Origin: Bidens hawaiensis
Lineage: Eukaryota; Streptophyta; Magnoliopsida; Asterales; Asteraceae
DNA: 64,000 bases
Direction: 5' to 3'
NCBI GenBank assembly: GCA_021521415.1
Contig: JAIQDT010000301.1
Coordinates: 930,001-994,000, forward strand
Shown: positions 1 to 11,744 of the stretch, piece after piece
How the letters are laid out: each line of letters starts with the position of its first letter
Position numbering within the stretch: the stretch's first letter is position 1
The notes under the pieces: model-generated
What the model was told of the DNA's origin: nothing
Database searches by the model: none
What the model saw: the letters and a program-made list of their open reading frames with translations, nothing else
Program-made: the position numbers and the translations under genes

Positions 1-2271
1 GTGTAAAGTCATGACTCCTGAACTTTGGTCAGATTAGATGCGTAGTAAAGTCAATCAGTGACGAAGCTAAGATATTTTTCATATGGTGTTAGTACTTTTG
101 GTACTTAAATTTATAATAATCTAACATCAGAATTTTCAGATCAGTTCGGATGACAACGTCTTAATAAAAGTAAATTTTCACTGAAAATGATATACGCGAA
201 TATCGTCGGTCTGAGGTCGATCACCAGTCAACTCCAATAATTCAATAGACTTTTATTTTGTTGAGTATTTAGGTGTAAACAATTGGGAAATTGTGTTAGT
301 ATTTGTTTTGTATTTGAATGGATTCATGGACTATAAAATTTAAAATAAGTGGGCTCAATAACATAACTGGGCTGAAACAATAGTTGGGCTGCACGCAAAT
401 TAGCCCGTCGAGACTGTAGTGGAACGACATAATATTGGATATTGCTTGGATTTTTCTACCACTTTCATACACAATTTTGTCATCCAATCATCTACATGCA
501 TCATATGTTGTTTAAACGGATTGATAACAATGACTCGGTTAAGTGACTGGTGATTTGAAGATTGATCATCTGGATTCTCAAAAACAGAACTTGAATACGG
601 TTCAGGCCGACGGTGGAACTTTGGAGATGTTAATACTATATAGTATATACAATAACGTGAAGAAAAACATGAAAGAGAATGAGAGAACTCATTTCATCTT
701 GATCATTCATTCAATCAATCATTACAAGGTATATATGAAAGATAATAATTAAGAGAGAAAATAGAGGAAATATATGGCTGTTAAGTGTTAACTAACTTAG
801 TTATAACTTATAACATTCTTAGCTTTCACTTTAGTTCCAAAAATCTTCATCTGTTTAGTTTCTAATCTAACTTAATTACTTACACCTTTTAACTTTCTAC
901 AAATATTGGTAAAATGCATCATAGTTGTAAGCCAAAAGTTAAATTTTGCTTGTTATCAATTAAATATTAATTATAATTGATATCGGGAAGAACAATCAAT
1001 AATTTGATGACTAGATAAGAGTATAGTTTTTGTTCATGTGATTTTTTTCAAATATGTTGTTTCAATCCAAAATTTTATAATCTGCTCTCCCTGAAGTTTC
1101 ATTTTCGTTGCAATTTAAGTCCACGTTGTTGTTAATATCGTTTGGTTTCTCTGTTAAGTGAAGGGACGTACATTTTGGCCATGTTATGTATATTCAAAAT
1201 AAAAAAAAAACAATTAAATCCTTTTTCTCTCTTCTCTTTGATTTCAGGCACCATCACTCTTTGTTTTCCTTTCTTTAACATGCAAATCGATATAATTACG
1301 AGACCACATCAATCAGTCAGTTTGTTCTTCATCTCGGTCGATTGTTACTCATAGAGAAACACATGCCCTGGTGTAAGCTTTCACCATTTGCTAGATTTTA
1401 AGCTAAACTTGTCACAAGGTTGTTATTAAACCAGAATGAAGGATCACAAATCACCATCTAGGACATACCTAGAAAGTTGAGGTCTTCCTATGATCCTCAT
1501 ACGTTATATCATTTCCTTAGATTGAATGAAAATCCTCTTTAAATTTGTCTAAACACAAATTAATTCTTGTGTTGTGTGTGTTTTGAATGTTTCACGTTAA
1601 TTAGTCTTTGCAAAGTACCATAATTTACAAGTACTAGTCTAGCATGACTACAACACTATAGCATGTGAACAGAAGATACATCATTCTGATTCTTCACAGC
1701 CATCACAATATCACTTTGAAACATTCAACCCATAGTTTTAGACAAAATTATGATACTTATCACAATCTCAAACCTTAATATTTAGGAAAGTCTCACAAGT
1801 TATTGTATAAATAACATACATAACTTTTTCAATCATTTAAGGAACATAACTCTTTTGCCTTTGATCTTAAAGGCTTCACCATTGACTTATATGGACTTTG
1901 AACATAAGTCTTAATCCGAATCATTTTGATGAATACATTTATTACCAACAAGATGAACGATACTCGTCTACAATCACTATTATGTTTAGATAAAGTCAAC
2001 AAGATTGACACTCAAACTCTTAGAATTCACACTAGCATAAAGTGATTTATACATTTCATTGTTGTCCCCCTCAAAATGAAAGACAAATTTTCACATATTT
2101 CAAACAAAATGGATGGGAGTAGAAACATCTATATATTCATCACTATTGTAAGCATCTTATAATAAATCTATTAAGATTTTCTTAAATTTAATTGCAATAG
2201 TAACATAATAAAGCTGGTGAATTTTCAAATATATAATCTTTCATGAACTATCATGGATTTAAATATTTCAT
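1..2271. other. AT-rich intergenic spacer
   Basis: No coding region, RNA gene or LTR boundary could be supported on either strand. Open frames here are at most 60-70 codons, AT-rich and without domain-like composition. The text is probably old, degraded repeat DNA; I could not assign a family. Confidence 0.6.
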
Positions 2272-2345
2272 CAACATATATTAATTCATATGTTATAATT
2301 CATACTTATTGTACTTTCAAGAAGTTTAATTTCTTATTAACATAC
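2272..2345. repeat. ~66-bp AT-rich tandem repeat, left part
   Basis: One full unit beginning AACATATATTAATTCATATG and the start of the next. The same unit recurs immediately right of element A (32914-33078). Removing A (2346-32913) and one CATAC target duplication restores a continuous array, so this repeat is the landing site of the whole nested block. Confidence 0.7.
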
Positions 2346-2836
2346 TGTTTTGGATAAAAATCAGCTAAGAATAATGTATCCAAATTTGTCAATGTGAGGT
2401 CTAGTGCTAAAATGATAACAACGGTTATATGAACGAAAAAGATATGAACACCATGATTTGTTGCGAAGAAAAACCTTTTGACCTTGTTCAGATCAAAAGA
2501 AAAAAACCCCGGGTGATGACAACTTGTCGATCACCGGTTTATTAATATCAAAAAATGGTTACAACGGGTGGAGTTGTTGATCAACAATTACAATTAAGCT
2601 AAGTGTGTGTGAGATTACAAAGAATTTATGAGCTAGAATCTGTAGTAGTAAAGCTAGTGAACCGTATGTGTCCTAGGGTTGATCACAACTCAATGTTTAT
2701 AAAGACAACAAAAATAACTAACTAACCACTAGGTCCTAAAAACTCGCTAGTCTTCCACTTTCTTCCATCGTGCTGTTTGACCACGTGTTTATTGAATTTC
2801 CATAGCGAAATTAATGGTAGACTAGGTCTAGAAGCC

Positions 2837-3699
2837 TGTAAGGCCCCTTTACCAGTAGCCCTACTTTGGTGTTGGATTTACTCATAAACGCAGTTCTAAA
2901 ATCAGAGTTAATTAAAAACTTTCGCGAAATAATAAAATAGTCAACCATTCGATACAATCATCCAAAATTTGTCTTTTTAAAACATAACATAAAACATTGT
3001 GTCAAAACATCACGACCAATCTTCAGATGCCAGCCTCTTCAGTATTGCCATGTGTCTCCCTCAAGCCAGCTGCCTCAGTCGATTAGCCTGCATGCATACT
3101 AAAAGTCAGCTACGCTGAGTGAGTTCTAGTTAATCAGGCAACGTATTATTCATTCTCATATATACATATGCACCCGAGGGTACATACCTTCATGTTATCT
3201 TGCATACTTACATACTTACGTACTTTCATTCTTTCTTTCATATTAACATACATACTTTTATTCATACACATACACTTTAAAGAGCCTTCCGCCCTATAAC
3301 CTTCGCTGATATTATTAGGGTCGGTTCCCTACATTCGCCGACATTATTAGGGTCGGTTCCCTACATTCTCCGACATTATTAGGGTTGGTACCCTACATTC
3401 GCCGACATTATTAGGGTCGGTACCCTACATTCTCCGACATTATTAGGGTCGGTTCCCTACATTCACCGACATTATTAGGGTCGGTTCACTCGTTCTATCT
3501 ATACCCTTCGTACCTTTCTATACGGGATGTTACAGAGCCGTGGACCTAAAGCCCATCTTTCCTTCTGAGTCCATGATTAATCCATCTAATTAGCCTATTT
3601 TCTTTTTCCCTCTTTTGTTATTTTATTTTTTAATTCAAGTAAACTCTTTCATTAAGAATAATATATAAAATATTATTATATGAAATTCGGGATGTTACA
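2837..3699 (-). mobile_element. G1: solo LTR nested in the LTR of A
   Basis: An 863-bp segment beginning TGTAAGGCCCC and ending GGGATGTTACA, flanked by AAGCC (2832-2836) and GAGCC (3700-3704). The uninterrupted LTR copy reads GAGCC here, so this is a 5-bp TSD with one later change. Its reverse complement starts TGTAACATCC like G2 (25691-27590), and the last ~290 bases of the two are clearly related. No internal retroelement genes are present, so it is best read as a solo LTR. The middle differs from G2 and holds a 32-bp tandem repeat. Confidence 0.82.
3302..3493. repeat. 32-bp tandem repeat, about six copies, inside G1
   Basis: About six copies of a 32-bp unit built on TTCGCCGACATTATTAGGG followed by TCGGTTCCCTACA. 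Copies differ at one or a few bases (TTCTCC, TTCACC, GGTACC variants). Within each unit, ACCGAC-like and GGTCGGT-like parts are complementary. G2 has a different repeat in the equivalent position. Confidence 0.85.
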
Positions 3700-4145
3700 G
3701 AGCCGTTGCAGCTATTATCATCAGTTTTCATGCAAAAATTATTCGTTAATAGCAATGTTGACTAAGGATCTTAAATCCAGACTCAATTAGAGAATTCTTC
3801 AGAAGGAAAATTGATCCAAGCATGTCTTTAAGAATAACATATCATATCCTTAGTACTCAGTTATTGATGACTCAACAAGAAGTCCTATAAATCCGCCACT
3901 TCTCCTACTAGCTTATTCTTCAGTCTTGATCATGTGCTAAGATGCCTTATAGTGAGATATACGGTAGACTTGATCATAAAACTGTTATACATGGCTAACA
4001 CATCACCATTAAAAATGCAATCATTAGTAAACAAATAATACCGAGGATCATTGATCCTTCATAACCTAATACATATCTTAAGGATAATCTATCCACAAGA
4101 TAGTTAAGGATAACGGATCCTCGGTATAAAATTCAGGTCCTAACA

Positions 4146-4160
4146 ATTGCTCCAAAAATG
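4146..4160 (-). promoter_or_regulatory. Polypurine tract of element A
   Basis: Directly inside the 3' LTR. Minus-strand reading is ATTTTTGGAGCAAT just before TGTTAGG. The C copy reads ATTTTGGGGGCAAT at the same place, a better tract, so A's has decayed. It would prime plus-strand DNA synthesis. Confidence 0.6.
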
Positions 4161-4270
4161 GCGGGTGATTGTGTAAAACAGCTGTCATTTTGAATTTCAA
4201 ACTCCTGCAAAAAAGAAGATGATTAGACGTGTGTCAGGCGGTTAATATCGATAAGCCATAATTATACGCC

Positions 4271-4281
4271 GCCTATATATG
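4271..4281 (+). promoter_or_regulatory. TATA box of the antisense gene in A
   Basis: GCCTATATATG, with TATATAT at 4274-4280, lies about 85 bases upstream of the ATG at 4363. The same motif is at the same distance in C (11749-11755). The surrounding ~80 bases, including a CAGGCGG motif before it, are conserved between A and C. The position fits transcription opposite to the retroelement. Confidence 0.55.
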
Positions 4282-4362
4282 AGATATTATAACTCTCTTA
4301 TAACCACAGATCCAGGCGTTCTTCCAGGTATCCTTCTTTCTCCTTCTTTATTTTCTTTCAAT

Positions 4363-5892
4363 ATGTCGACTGTTTCTGTATCCTCTTCTTCTTCTTTTAA
4401 TCATACCGACCCCGACGATCTTTACTCGCAAGGCATCCTTCAAGCCCCCTCTTTCGAGATCTGTAAGTTCACAGATCCAGAAATCGATGAAATCCGATCA
4501 CACTTTCCGGCCGATACTATTTTCCGACCCTTCGATTCCTCAGCCCGTAGTGACAGTACGTCGAAAAACTGGGTTTGCTTTCCAGCCCAACCATTTCTCA
4601 TAGGCTACAAGTATCCTTTTCCCGATTTAACCCATAGGTTCTTTACCTTGAAGGGGATTAGTATCCAAACCATGCCGATGTTGTGGAGAGTTCTTCATAC
4701 CATAGAGAGGATAATCGAAGAGGAGGGTGTTGATTTCGGCTTGGCAGAGTTATCATACCTATACAATCTGGTTACCCATGGTTCCAAACGCTTCGTCTTC
4801 AAATCAAAACCTCACCAAGTTATTCCTATCTCCAAAGTTACTCTGAATGGTACCCTCTGGAGGAACCAATTTTTCTTTGTAAATAGGGATTCCATTCCGG
4901 GTGGAACCGACCTTCCCAAAAAGTGGATACCAAAGGGTAGGATCTAGGATCCTTAGGTAACTAAGGTAGGATACTATATTCTTTTGCTAATATTTTTCTT
5001 TGCTTGTGTAGTTGAAACTTTAATTTGCTGTCTGATCTACCTGGAGTCAAAGATAGAGTTAAGAAGTTCCTATCACTGGATCCTGCAATTAGAACCTTTC
5101 AAGCCAAGTTCATTTAAGCTTTTCAAGAGTCAAATTCAGAGTCAATCATGTCAAGTAAGAGTAATAATTTTTAGTATAAAAAAGAGAAATGATTGAAAAC
5201 TTATCTGCGAATTAATATTTACAGGTGCTCAAAAGTCAAGAAAGTCCGCTTCCAAGTTCTCCCTTGAGGATATCGACTGCATTTTTACCAAGAAAGAGAT
5301 CCCAAAACCCACTCCTACTTTCGAGCCTCGTCTAATCACAACCCGAGCCAAGTCAGGAGCTAAGAGGAAGAAGAGTCCGGATCCAGAGAACCCCTTTGAA
5401 GCCGAGAAACAGGTTCTGGAAATGCTTTCGACCGTAAGGATCCTATATTCTTTCAATTTTTATTGCACAAGTAGTCTTCTATGCTTATCCTGTTTTCTTT
5501 TATAGGCCATCAATTATGCTCGAAGCCATCATGAGAAGACCGTTGGAGAGTACGAAGAAACCCTTACTGCGATGAGATCTATGGTTGCCGCTAAGGATAA
5601 GGCCCTCTCCAAGATGACCAAAGTGAAGAAACAGGCAGAAGACCATGCTTCCACACTCGCAGTCCAAATGCAGGATGAGATCAATCGAGCCACTGAAAAG
5701 GCAAAGGTCTGGGCAGCTAAGTCGGTCCTCCAAGCTAGAATCAAACTGGTGACTGAGGCCAATGACCCATCCTTTGACAAATATTCATGGGAAATTAAGA
5801 AGTGGAAGCAGGCTTTATTGACTTGGGTGGAGGCGAGGATGAAGCAGAAGGTGAGATGGCGGATGCTGGCGGAGCAGGTACAAGCGGTGTGA
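4363..5892 (+). pseudogene. Antisense four-exon gene of element A (Transposase_28-like N-terminus, coiled-coil C-terminus)
   Basis: The gene runs opposite to gag-pol. Proposed exons are 4363-4936, 5012-5154, 5225-5433 and 5506-5892, with GT-AG introns of 75, 70 and 72 bases. The first junction splits a codon 1+2, the second also splits a codon, the third falls between codons. ATG 4363 is chosen because the upstream ATG (4279) overlaps the TATA box. Exon 1 is open for 191 codons: a Ser-rich start, then a region with PFPDLTHRFF and MPMLWRVLHTIERI that resembles the plant 'putative gypsy type transposon' domain (Transposase_28; from memory). Exon 3 is basic (KRKKSPDPENP); exon 4 is a heptad-rich helix of about 100 residues. 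Damage: one base lost in exon 2 near 5020, a stop at about 5116 and one base lost near 5818. Function is unknown; antisense extra ORFs are known in Tat elements. Confidence 0.75.
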
Positions 5893-6192
5893 AGGATCTG
5901 GGTTAAGCTGAAGGAGGAAACGAGGCAATGGTGGAGGTGGAAGCAACTGCATAAACGGGCAATGAAGGATAAAGAAGACAAGGCCCAAGCCCGTTTTATT
6001 TTGCTTTATGATGTTTTTATGAACAATAACTTTTGTTTGTAATAGATAGTAGTAATTAGGGTAAAGGATCCATGATCCTTAAGATAATTTGCGGGGGTGG
6101 TAAAGGTGGATGGATCCTCTGTTTGTGGGGATGAAACCTTTGGTGCCCCTGTTCATTAACTTTCCTGCACTTATGAACAATTAGTACAATTT
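5893..6192. other. 3' flank of the antisense gene in A
   Basis: Noncoding. Contains the run GGGCAATGAAGGATAAAGAAG, the same GCCCAAGCCCGTTTT segment as in C (about 13459) and a GGATCC-rich stretch with 'GCGGGGGTG' shared with C. Probably the 3' UTR of the antisense transcript. Confidence 0.4.
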
Positions 6193-6243
6193 ACTTAACC
6201 CGTGTGGATGGTCCATATTTTGCATGGTGAAGTCCAGGTTAAG
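6193..6243. other. Stem-loop candidate (A copy, weakened)
   Basis: CTTAACCC... pairs with ...GGTTAAG around an inner ATGGTCCAT. In C (13670-13719) the outer arms are perfect over 11 bp; here a C/T mismatch limits the stem to about 7 bp. It may be a 3'-end or packaging structure; this is inference only. Confidence 0.4.
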
Positions 6244-6387
6244 GATTTTGGATAAGTCATGGCGACTTATTTTAAATAATATAAAACTTTTAACTATTTG
6301 CTGGTTATTGTTATTTTGAAAGTTTGTTTAATTATAGCTTTAGCTTTATTGAAAGTTTGGAAAAATAATTTTGAGTAAAAGATTTTT

Positions 6388-6462
6388 AGGATACAAGATC
6401 CTTATGAAAATATTTAGGATAGAATATCCTTAAAAAACAAACAATAGGATAAAGTATCCTTG
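6388..6462. repeat. AGGATA-nnn-TATCCT mini-hairpin array (A copy)
   Basis: Three short inverted repeats spaced about 29 bases apart: AGGATAcaaGATCCTT, AGGATAgaaTATCCTT and AGGATAaagTATCCTTG. The C copy has four (13857-13960). Each could fold into a 6-bp stem with a 3-base loop. Confidence 0.6.
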
Positions 6463-6720
6463 AAAATTGACAAAAGTTTTTATAAAAGAATATCCTTAAA
6501 GGAATAATCCTTTAAATCAAAACATTAAAAATTATCGCAACTAAGATAATATAAATTTATCAATAGAGATCATACCAGAAGGTCTAGGTAGACCTTAAGT
6601 TACCATAAGTATTGAACCGTCAATGATCCTTGATGAAATAACATTAGGATATTGCATCCATAGGACTTTTTCTTCATGATGAACTTAGAAAATCTGTTGC
6701 AAACAACTTATAATGTTAAC

Positions 6721-6914
6721 TGGGATCAAACCCATTAAGCTGGGGACAAGCCCAAATAATAAACTGGGGACAAGCCCGTGGAACTAGGGACAAGCCCAAT
6801 ACTGGGGACACGCCCAAAGCTGGGGACAAGCCCAAAACTGGGGACAAGCCCAAAACTGGGGACAAGCCCAAATACGGATGTTAACTGGGGACTCGCCCAA
6901 CCCTGGATTTAGCC
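6721..6914. repeat. TGGG-6-CCCA mini-hairpin tandem array (A copy)
   Basis: About ten copies of TGGGGACAAGCCCA separated by 3-10 bases. Each copy is an inverted repeat (TGGG, six-base loop GACAAG, CCCA). The first unit has the same arms with a different loop (ATCAAA), which argues that the arms, not the loop, are kept. Read on the minus strand in one frame the array gives a meaningless WACPQ peptide. It sits in the region between pol and the antisense gene, downstream of pol. Confidence 0.8.
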
Positions 6915-7411
6915 CAAACGAAGATAACGTGAACACGTTATTAACTGGTGGTATGGTACGTCTACCATAAACCGTAGGATCGTCCATATAGCCGAAGACA
7001 ACGAAATTGTCAGCCACTAAGCGTGTATGGGTCCCACTGCCTCGGACTATATGTTGGATAACGTGCGCTCCAGGCGAGAGTGTAGAAACTCTATTTATAA
7101 GAAAGGTGAAAACCTTTAAACCTTAGAGGATATGACCATCGGGGGTCATACCCAAACGTGGGCTAGGCCAAGGGAAATAGTATAGTACCTTGAATGTAAA
7201 TGAGAGGTGGCCAACCTCTTGGTTATTACACATCTTATAAACATCCTGCATTGATACTTAAAACTTAGAAGAAATAAATTATTAAAAATATGTTATCCTG
7301 GAATTAATAATAGGAAATTGTAAAGAATAAGTAATCAGATAGATATTACCAATTTCGGGATCCTGGATCCTCTAAGGATAATGGATCCTCAAGGATACTT
7401 GATCCTGATAA
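6915..7411. other. Untranslated region of A between pol and the hairpin array
   Basis: Noncoding text with conserved blocks shared with C (14471-14943), such as ACGTGGGCTAGGCCAAGGGA. No ORF or RNA gene is supported. Presumably the 3' UTR of the gag-pol transcript. Confidence 0.5.
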
Positions 7412-10400
7412 GAAGAAATACTTCTTGAGGTGTATAGCATTCCTTGCTCTTGGTAACCTGTTGCCTTCCATTGTGAGCAGATGATTTGCCCCCTTTCATG
7501 CCCCCGACTCGATCTGATACTGTCCTTCCCATTTGGGTGCTAACTTTCCATCAGCCGGATTGGTAGTATTTTGGAAGGCTTTCCTCGAAACTAAATCTCC
7601 TTATTGAAATCTTTTTATCCTTATATTCTTGTTGTATTCCCCACCTATCCTTTGTTGATAAGCTGTCATTCTGATCTTGGCCAGGTCTCTGAGTTCTTCA
7701 ACAGTATCCAAGTCTTCAAGAAGGATTTCTTCGTTGGCTTCAGGATCACGAATGCTCGTTCTTGTTGTAGGAACCACCATTTCCGTCGGGATTACTTCTT
7801 CTGATCCAAATACCAACGAAAAGGGTGTTTGGCCTATTGCATTCTTGGGTGTTGTCCTGTCGGCCCAAAGAACATATGGTAGTTCCTCAGCCTACTTTCC
7901 CTTCTTGGATCCTAGCTTCTTCTTTAAATTGTTGATGATGATTTTGTTGCTAGACTCCGCTTGACCATTAGCTTGAGGATGCACTGGAGTTGAAGTAATC
8001 ATCTTTATGCCCCAGCTGTCACAAAAGTTAGCTGTTATTTTTCCAATAAATTGGGAACCATTATCACATATAATCTCAGAAGAAATACCAAATCTAGTTA
8101 TAATATTCCTTTTAATAAAAGATATAACTTCCCTTTCTCGGACTTGTACGAATGCTTCTGTTTCAATCCATTTAGAGAAGTAGTCCGTCATGGCAAGCAT
8201 AAAGACCTTTCCACCTGGTGCCTTTGGTAGCTTACCAACAACGTCCATTCCCCATTTCATGAAAGGCAATGAAGAGGATATAGGATACATTGGTTCTGCT
8301 GGTTGATGAAGGATATTTGCATGCCTTTGGCAGGCATCACATTTCTTCAAATACTCTATTGCATCCTTCTTCATTTTCGGCCATAAGTATCCGGTCCTAA
8401 GTATCCTGGAGAATAATGCTCTTCCCCCCTGTGTGGTTGCCACAATCTCCTTCGTGAAAATCTTTAAGTACTTCTTGGATTTCAGGATCCTCTATGCACC
8501 TTAAGTATGGACCTGCAAGAGATTTTATGTATAGCATATCATTTAATAAAATATATTGTGATACCTTGAGTTTGAAGGATTTCGGATTCTCCGTAGCTGA
8601 GATCACTCCAGTCTGGATGTACTTCTTGATTGGGAGGATCCAGGATCCTTGGCTGTCTGAGGATAATGGATCCCAAAGTACAATCTGGTTGTCATTTGTT
8701 ATCCCCCCAACTTCTTGTTCTCCTATTGCTGGCGAGAGTATGTGGATGATTGGGATCTTCGTATCTTCTGTAATTTTCAAGGATGAGGCTAAATTTGCTA
8801 AGGCATCTGCCCCAGCATTTTCTTCCCTTGGTACCTGTACTATACTAACATTTCGAAGGATTTTGCCAATTCCTTCACAATTTCTAAATACTTGATCATA
8901 TTATCACCTTTTACGGTATAAGAACAGTTAAAGTGGTTAGTTATAAGTAAAGAATAAATATAAACTTGAAGATACCTGATCCTCATGCTTTTGGCTAAAA
9001 GTAAACCTGCGATGAGTGCTTCATACTCTGCCTCATTGTTGGTAGCTTGAAACACACATGCAATGGACTGGGGTATTATGTCCCCCTGTGGCGATTTCAG
9101 TAATATGCCCAATCCCGTTCTTTTTACGTTGGATGCTCCGTCTGTGAAGAGGATCCAAGGATCCTTGGTTGCATCTAGTTGCTGAACCACCAAGTCGGCT
9201 TCTTTCTGTATGTCACTGCTGAAATCAGCCACAAAGTCTGCGAGTGCATGCGATTTGGTAGCTGTTCTAGGCTCATACTGAATGTCGTATGCACTCAGCT
9301 TTACATCCCACTTAGCCATCCTACCTGATAATTCTGGCTTTCTAAGAACATTCTTAACAGGATAATTAGTTCTCAAAATAATAGTATGAGTCTCAAAATA
9401 ATGTCTTAATTTAGTAGAAGCTATAATTAAAGCAAGGATTAACTTTTCTAAATGAGAATACCTGGCTTCTGCGTCTAAAGACTCTTACTTACATAGTACA
9501 CTGGGTGTTATTCCCCTTCATGATCCTTTACCAAGACGGCACTTACTACATTTCCTGAGACAGCTAAGTATAGATATAAGGATTCTCCATCCCCAGGCTT
9601 CATCTGGGCTGGAGCTGAGGATAAGTAATCCTTCAAGGATTTGAGCGCAGCCTAATGCTTTTCTGTCCATTCAAACTTCTTATTCTTTCTAAGATGTCAT
9701 AGAAGTCTTTGCATTTCTCGGAGGATCATGAGATGAATCGGTTGAGAGAAGCTATTCTTCCTGTTAGCCTTTGAACATCCTTGGCGTTTGCAGGCGACTT
9801 TAGGTTGATGATGCCTTCAATCTGTTCTGGGCTTGCTTCAATTCCGTTTTTAGTCACCATGTATCCTAGAAACTTTCCAGCCTTAACACCAAAGTGGCAT
9901 TTTGATGGATTCAGGTTCATGTTATACTGGTCAAGGATATTGAATGCTTCCTCGAGGTCTCTAAGGTGATCCTCAGCTTTCTTCGACTTTACCACCATAT
10001 CGTCTATGTATACCTCCATAGTCTTGCCCAGCTGATTCTTGAACATCATGTTGACTAATATTTGGTATGTTGCCCCTGCATTTATTAGTCCTAATGGCAT
10101 AGCAATATAACAATATATACCGGTAGGAGTCATGAATGCGGTATCCTCCTTATTAGATGGTTCCTTCTGAATTTGTTGAAATCCAGAGGAAGCATCCATG
10201 AAGGTAAGCATTTCATGTCCCGCCGTTGCAGCCACCATGGAGTCTATATGTGGTAACAGGAAAGGATCCTTGGGACATGCCTTGTTTAAATCTGTAAAAT
10301 CAACGCATACCCTCCACTTTCCGTTCTTTTTTGAAACTACAACCACATTAGCTAACCATCGAGGATATTGAACCTCTCTGATCATACCGGCCTTAAGAAG

Positions 10401-10719
10401 TTTTTCAACTTCTTCTTGTATGATCTTGTTCCTCTCAGGAGCGAATTTCCTTCGCTTCTGATGGATGGGTTTAATAGATAAATCAATGCCAAGCTTATGA
10501 GTGATTACCTCCTTTGAAATACCTATCATGTCTGAATGTTTGAAGGCAAACGTGGATTTTCTTCGTTTTAGGAAGGATATGATATCCTTTTCAATCTCAT
10601 CGGGGATACTGGATCCTAGGAACACCTTTACATCTGGATCCTCGGGGTCCAAGGATACTTCCTATAAATATTTCTCCCGAGCTTCCAGTACGTCCCTAGG
10701 ATGTTGTTGTGGTTGCTAT
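7412..10719 (-). pseudogene. pol: pol of element A: RT, RNase H, second RNase H, integrase (broken)
   Basis: Reading down from 10719: reverse transcriptase is the longest open part (10652-9726) with the YIDD catalytic motif near 10005. RNase H follows in 9725-9377 but is frame-broken. The second, Tat-specific RNase H (9376-8840) keeps the LFTDGAS motif, and the integrase (8780-7601) keeps the H2C2 zinc finger (near 8450-8340) and the core with VREREV and CDNGSQF. The C-terminal integrase domain runs to HLKKYFF at about 7412. Defects: an in-frame stop near 10661, a stop near 9725, several frame changes in RNase H and a TAG at about 7890 in integrase. The first base after the gag stop was displaced by the insertion of C. 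The protein would copy element RNA and insert the cDNA; it cannot be made from this copy. Confidence 0.9.
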
Positions 10720-11619
10720 TGTTTTGGACAAAAATCTGCTAAGGATCAAGTATCCAAATATGTTAAGTGAGGTAAGGTGCTAACTTGATAATGAAAAGTG
10801 CGTAATCGTAATATTGGTGAACACAAAGGTTTGATCACGAGGAAAAAAGCCCTTAACCAAGATAGTCTTACTTTGGTCAAAACTTATCAAGGTAATCTTT
10901 GTTCGAATCTCTTCAATCAATGATTAACTAAGTAATCGTTGGTCGAATATTTTTTGTCAAGGATCAACATGGTAACCTTTGATCGATGAGTATATGATTA
11001 TCGTGATCTCCGGCACGAAAAACCCCCAGACGGTAAAAACTATCACCGTCGTTTATATTAGATAAAAAGGGTGTTACAAACGTAGTGGAGCCGATGATCA
11101 AGATTACAAAATAAGCTAGTGAATAGAGAGAATGCTTGTTTTCGCTCTAGTGTGTGTGCTGATACATGTGTTTTTCCACTCGATCATAGCTCAAATAAAT
11201 AAGAAAATATTACTAACAATATTTCCTAACTATCCGGAAGTCTTCCACTTGCCGCTCCACGACCTTTGACCACGTGCCAATAGTCTTCCCGTAGCGAGAT
11301 AAGCGGGAGAACGAGTCTTATAGCCGTTGTTGATATTTCCACGTTCATCTTCACATGAGTTCATCCATTAACAGCTATATTGAAGTAGGATCCTGGATCT
11401 ATGCTCCAGCTAGAGAATGCTCTGTGAGGATAACTGATGCAAGTACGTCTTAAAGTTGTCACACCTGTCCAACACATCACCATACTAAACACAATCATTA
11501 GTAAACAAGTAATACCGAGGATCGTCGATCCTTTATATCCTGACACATATTTCAAGGATAAACTATCCATAAAACAGTTAAGGATAAACGATCCTCAGTA
11601 TAAAATTCATGGCCTAACA
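10720..11619 (-). repeat. 3' LTR of element C
   Basis: 900 bp, matching 28289-29181 along its length. TG...CA ends, TSD GCTAT immediately outside at 10715-10719, and PPT immediately inside. Confidence 0.93.
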
Positions 11620-11633
11620 ATTGCCCCCAAAAT
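11620..11633 (-). promoter_or_regulatory. Polypurine tract of element C
   Basis: Minus strand ATTTTGGGGGCAAT directly next to the 3' LTR start TGTTAGGCC. Standard position and composition for the plus-strand primer. Confidence 0.8.
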
Positions 11634-11744
11634 GGCCGGTGTCAGTGGAATACAACTGTTATTTTGAATTTCAATTTCTTGCAAAACAGAAGGTGATTAG
11701 ACGTGTGTCAGGCGGTTTAACATCTACAAACCATAATTACACGC

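Larger units (their letters stand above)
2346..4145 (-). repeat. 3' LTR of element A, split by solo LTR G1
   Basis: Matches the 5' LTR at 31981-32913 on both sides of an 863-bp insertion (2837-3699). Starts TGTTTTGGATAAAAATCAGC and ends CCTAACA on the plus strand. The outer flank is the CATAC TSD at 2341-2345; the inner flank is the polypurine tract. Confidence 0.92.

Noticed and set aside
1829..2011. Small minus-strand ORF, and similar 60-80-codon ORFs at 296-487, 543-752 and 1142-1354
   Set aside because: AT-rich, no signal peptide or domain, no promoter context; within chance expectation.
3302..3493. CRISPR-like array
   Set aside because: Units are contiguous 32-bp tandem repeats without unique spacers in a plant LTR.
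2833..3704. Reading G1 as part of the LTR of A
   Set aside because: The 5' LTR of A lacks it, and TG...CA ends with a 5-bp duplication show it is an insertion.
4279..4362. 28 extra codons upstream of the antisense gene ATG at 4363
   Set aside because: They overlap the TATA box conserved in A and C, and the C copy has no equivalent in-frame extension.
5529..5981. 150-codon minus-strand ORF opposite exon 4 of the antisense gene of A (and 13006-13503 in C)
   Set aside because: Shadow of the coiled-coil exon on the other strand; Ser/Leu/Cys-rich with no domain.
6784..7017. Minus-strand ORF with WACPQFWACPQ repeats, and its counterpart at 14284-14556
   Set aside because: It is a translation of the TGGGGACAAGCCCA hairpin array; unit spacing is not a multiple of three in all places and the two copies do not keep the frame.
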